In this document: positions 63,542 to 64,000 of the stretch, one piece after another
Position numbering within the stretch: position 1 is the first letter of the stretch
Layout of the letters: each line of letters begins with the position of its first letter
Origin: Xanthomonas bromi
GTDB taxonomy: Bacteria > Pseudomonadota > Gammaproteobacteria > Xanthomonadales > Xanthomonadaceae
Length of the DNA stretch: 64,000 nucleotides
Direction of reading: 5' to 3'
Assembly (NCBI RefSeq): GCF_900092025.1
Contig: NZ_FLTX01000037.1
Span: 1 to 64,000 of the forward strand
Made by a program: the position numbers and the translations under genes
The notes under the pieces: generated by a model
Told to the model about the DNA's origin: nothing
The model's database searches: none
Seen by the model: the letters and a program-made list of their open reading frames with translations, nothing else

Positions 63542-63586
63542 AACGCACAAGCCCTGGAAACGTCATGTTTCCGGGGCTTGTGCGTT
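63542..63586. terminator. 20-bp hairpin at the right end of the element
   Basis: AACGCACAAGCCCTGGAAAC pairs with GTTTCCGGGGCTTGTGCGTT with one G-T pair and loop GTCAT. It may be the original terminator of tRNA-Ala, pushed downstream by the insertion. Confidence 0.75.
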
Positions 63587-63704
63587 ATGAGGGGCGTTGC
63601 GGGGCGCAATCGCTGTGCCGGGCAACCGGGCAACCGGGCGCCATGGCGCAGGGATCACATGGCGCGCGCTAACGTCCGGCTTCACTCCATAGCGGACCCA
63701 CACC

Positions 63705-63884
63705 ATGAGCAATAAAGAGCAGCAGCAACCCGACACTGTCGCCGACGATGCGCACGGCGTGACTGAGAGCCAGCAGGACCGCAAGCACGACGACGCCGCC
63801 AAGCAGCGCCCTGGCCAGGAAGATCTGAAGGTGCACGACGAGCACAGCCGTCGCCCGACCGGCAAGGTTGGTCAGCCAGAGTGA
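63705..63884 (+). CDS. Small very hydrophilic protein of unknown function
   Basis: A 59-residue frame opening MSNKEQQQPDTVADDAHGV and ending HSRRPTGKVGQPE. It is rich in Asp, Gln, Lys and His, with no hydrophobic core, so it is probably disordered. No clear Shine-Dalgarno sequence precedes ATG 63705 (CGGACCCACACC). It lies beyond the proposed right end of the element, so it may belong to the core chromosome. Confidence 0.5.
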   Translation: MSNKEQQQPDTVADDAHGVTESQQDRKHDDAAKQRPGQEDLKVHDEHSRRPTGKVGQPE

Positions 63885-64000
63885 GCTGGCCGAATCCTCG
63901 TCCTGGCGGCCAGCCAGTGCCACCGCTGCGCGGATGCGGCAAACCTGCATGCTCCGTCGCCTGCACGTCTTGCTCCGTATCACGCAACGGATAATGCGGG

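Overview
The window is a GC-rich chromosomal segment from a plant-pathogenic gammaproteobacterium, almost certainly Xanthomonas and most likely of the citri/axonopodis/euvesicatoria type. The evidence is a set of genus-typical genes and arrangements: a Lys/Ala/Pro-rich DksA-like protein, FimX with degenerate signalling domains, a secreted pectinesterase, a VirJ-like protein, the ubiG-gph cluster, LigD with PE-ligase-polymerase order, and GGGAATCGGGAATGG-type intergenic repeats. The species call is inference from remembered gene content, not from a search.

Layout. 0-3.7 kb: dksA-like gene (-), then yidD-pyrC-M23 peptidase (+) with overlapping starts. 4.2-7.1 kb: a decayed ethanolamine locus, with a permease carrying two frameshifts, eutB carrying one, and eutC reduced to its 3' end. 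7.2-9.9 kb: two small stress/unknown genes and a secreted pectinesterase. 10.2-16.4 kb: a minus-strand run (efp, secreted protein, mtaD, ubiG, gph, squalene/phytoene synthase-like) divergent from epmB. 16.5-20.4 kb: a PhnD-like sensor coupled to a GGDEF-EAL protein, then trmJ. 20.5-29.2 kb: suhB, Mn-SOD, a barnase/barstar-like pair, uup, dbpA, apt, selO. 29.5-39.9 kb: hydrolase, GST, cold-shock protein, yaiI, yaeQ, BaiN-type flavoprotein, fimX, htpX, gluQ, phbB, phaR. 40-48.8 kb: an operon-like minus-strand series (nnr, tsaE, amiC, mutL, DUF1684 lipoprotein, TraB/GumN), then queG. 48.9-58.4 kb: xseA, VirJ-like, formylglycine-enzyme-like lipoprotein, rnd, ligD and a frameshifted DUF3606 gene. 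58.6-59.2 kb: an H-NS-family gene and tRNA-Ala(CGC).

The last 4.5 kb is a small integrative element in the 3' end of tRNA-Ala. It has a P4-type integrase, a membrane protein, a YecR-like lipoprotein, an XRE regulator preceded by three 15-bp iterons, a solitary ParB/sulfiredoxin-fold protein and an AlpA-type regulator. A probable right end lies near 63.5 kb. It is the only clear mobile element and the least explained part of the window.

Common themes are translation and RNA maintenance (efp/epmB, trmJ, gluQ, queG, dbpA, rnd, uup, tRNA-Ala), DNA repair (mutL with endonuclease motifs, xseA, ligD), c-di-GMP signalling (PhnD/GGDEF-EAL pair, FimX) and envelope functions. Four apparent frameshifts in the window are all single-base losses in short GC-rich contexts. 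The eutB-eutC deletion shows that at least the ethanolamine locus is truly decayed, but the other single-base events could include sequencing errors.
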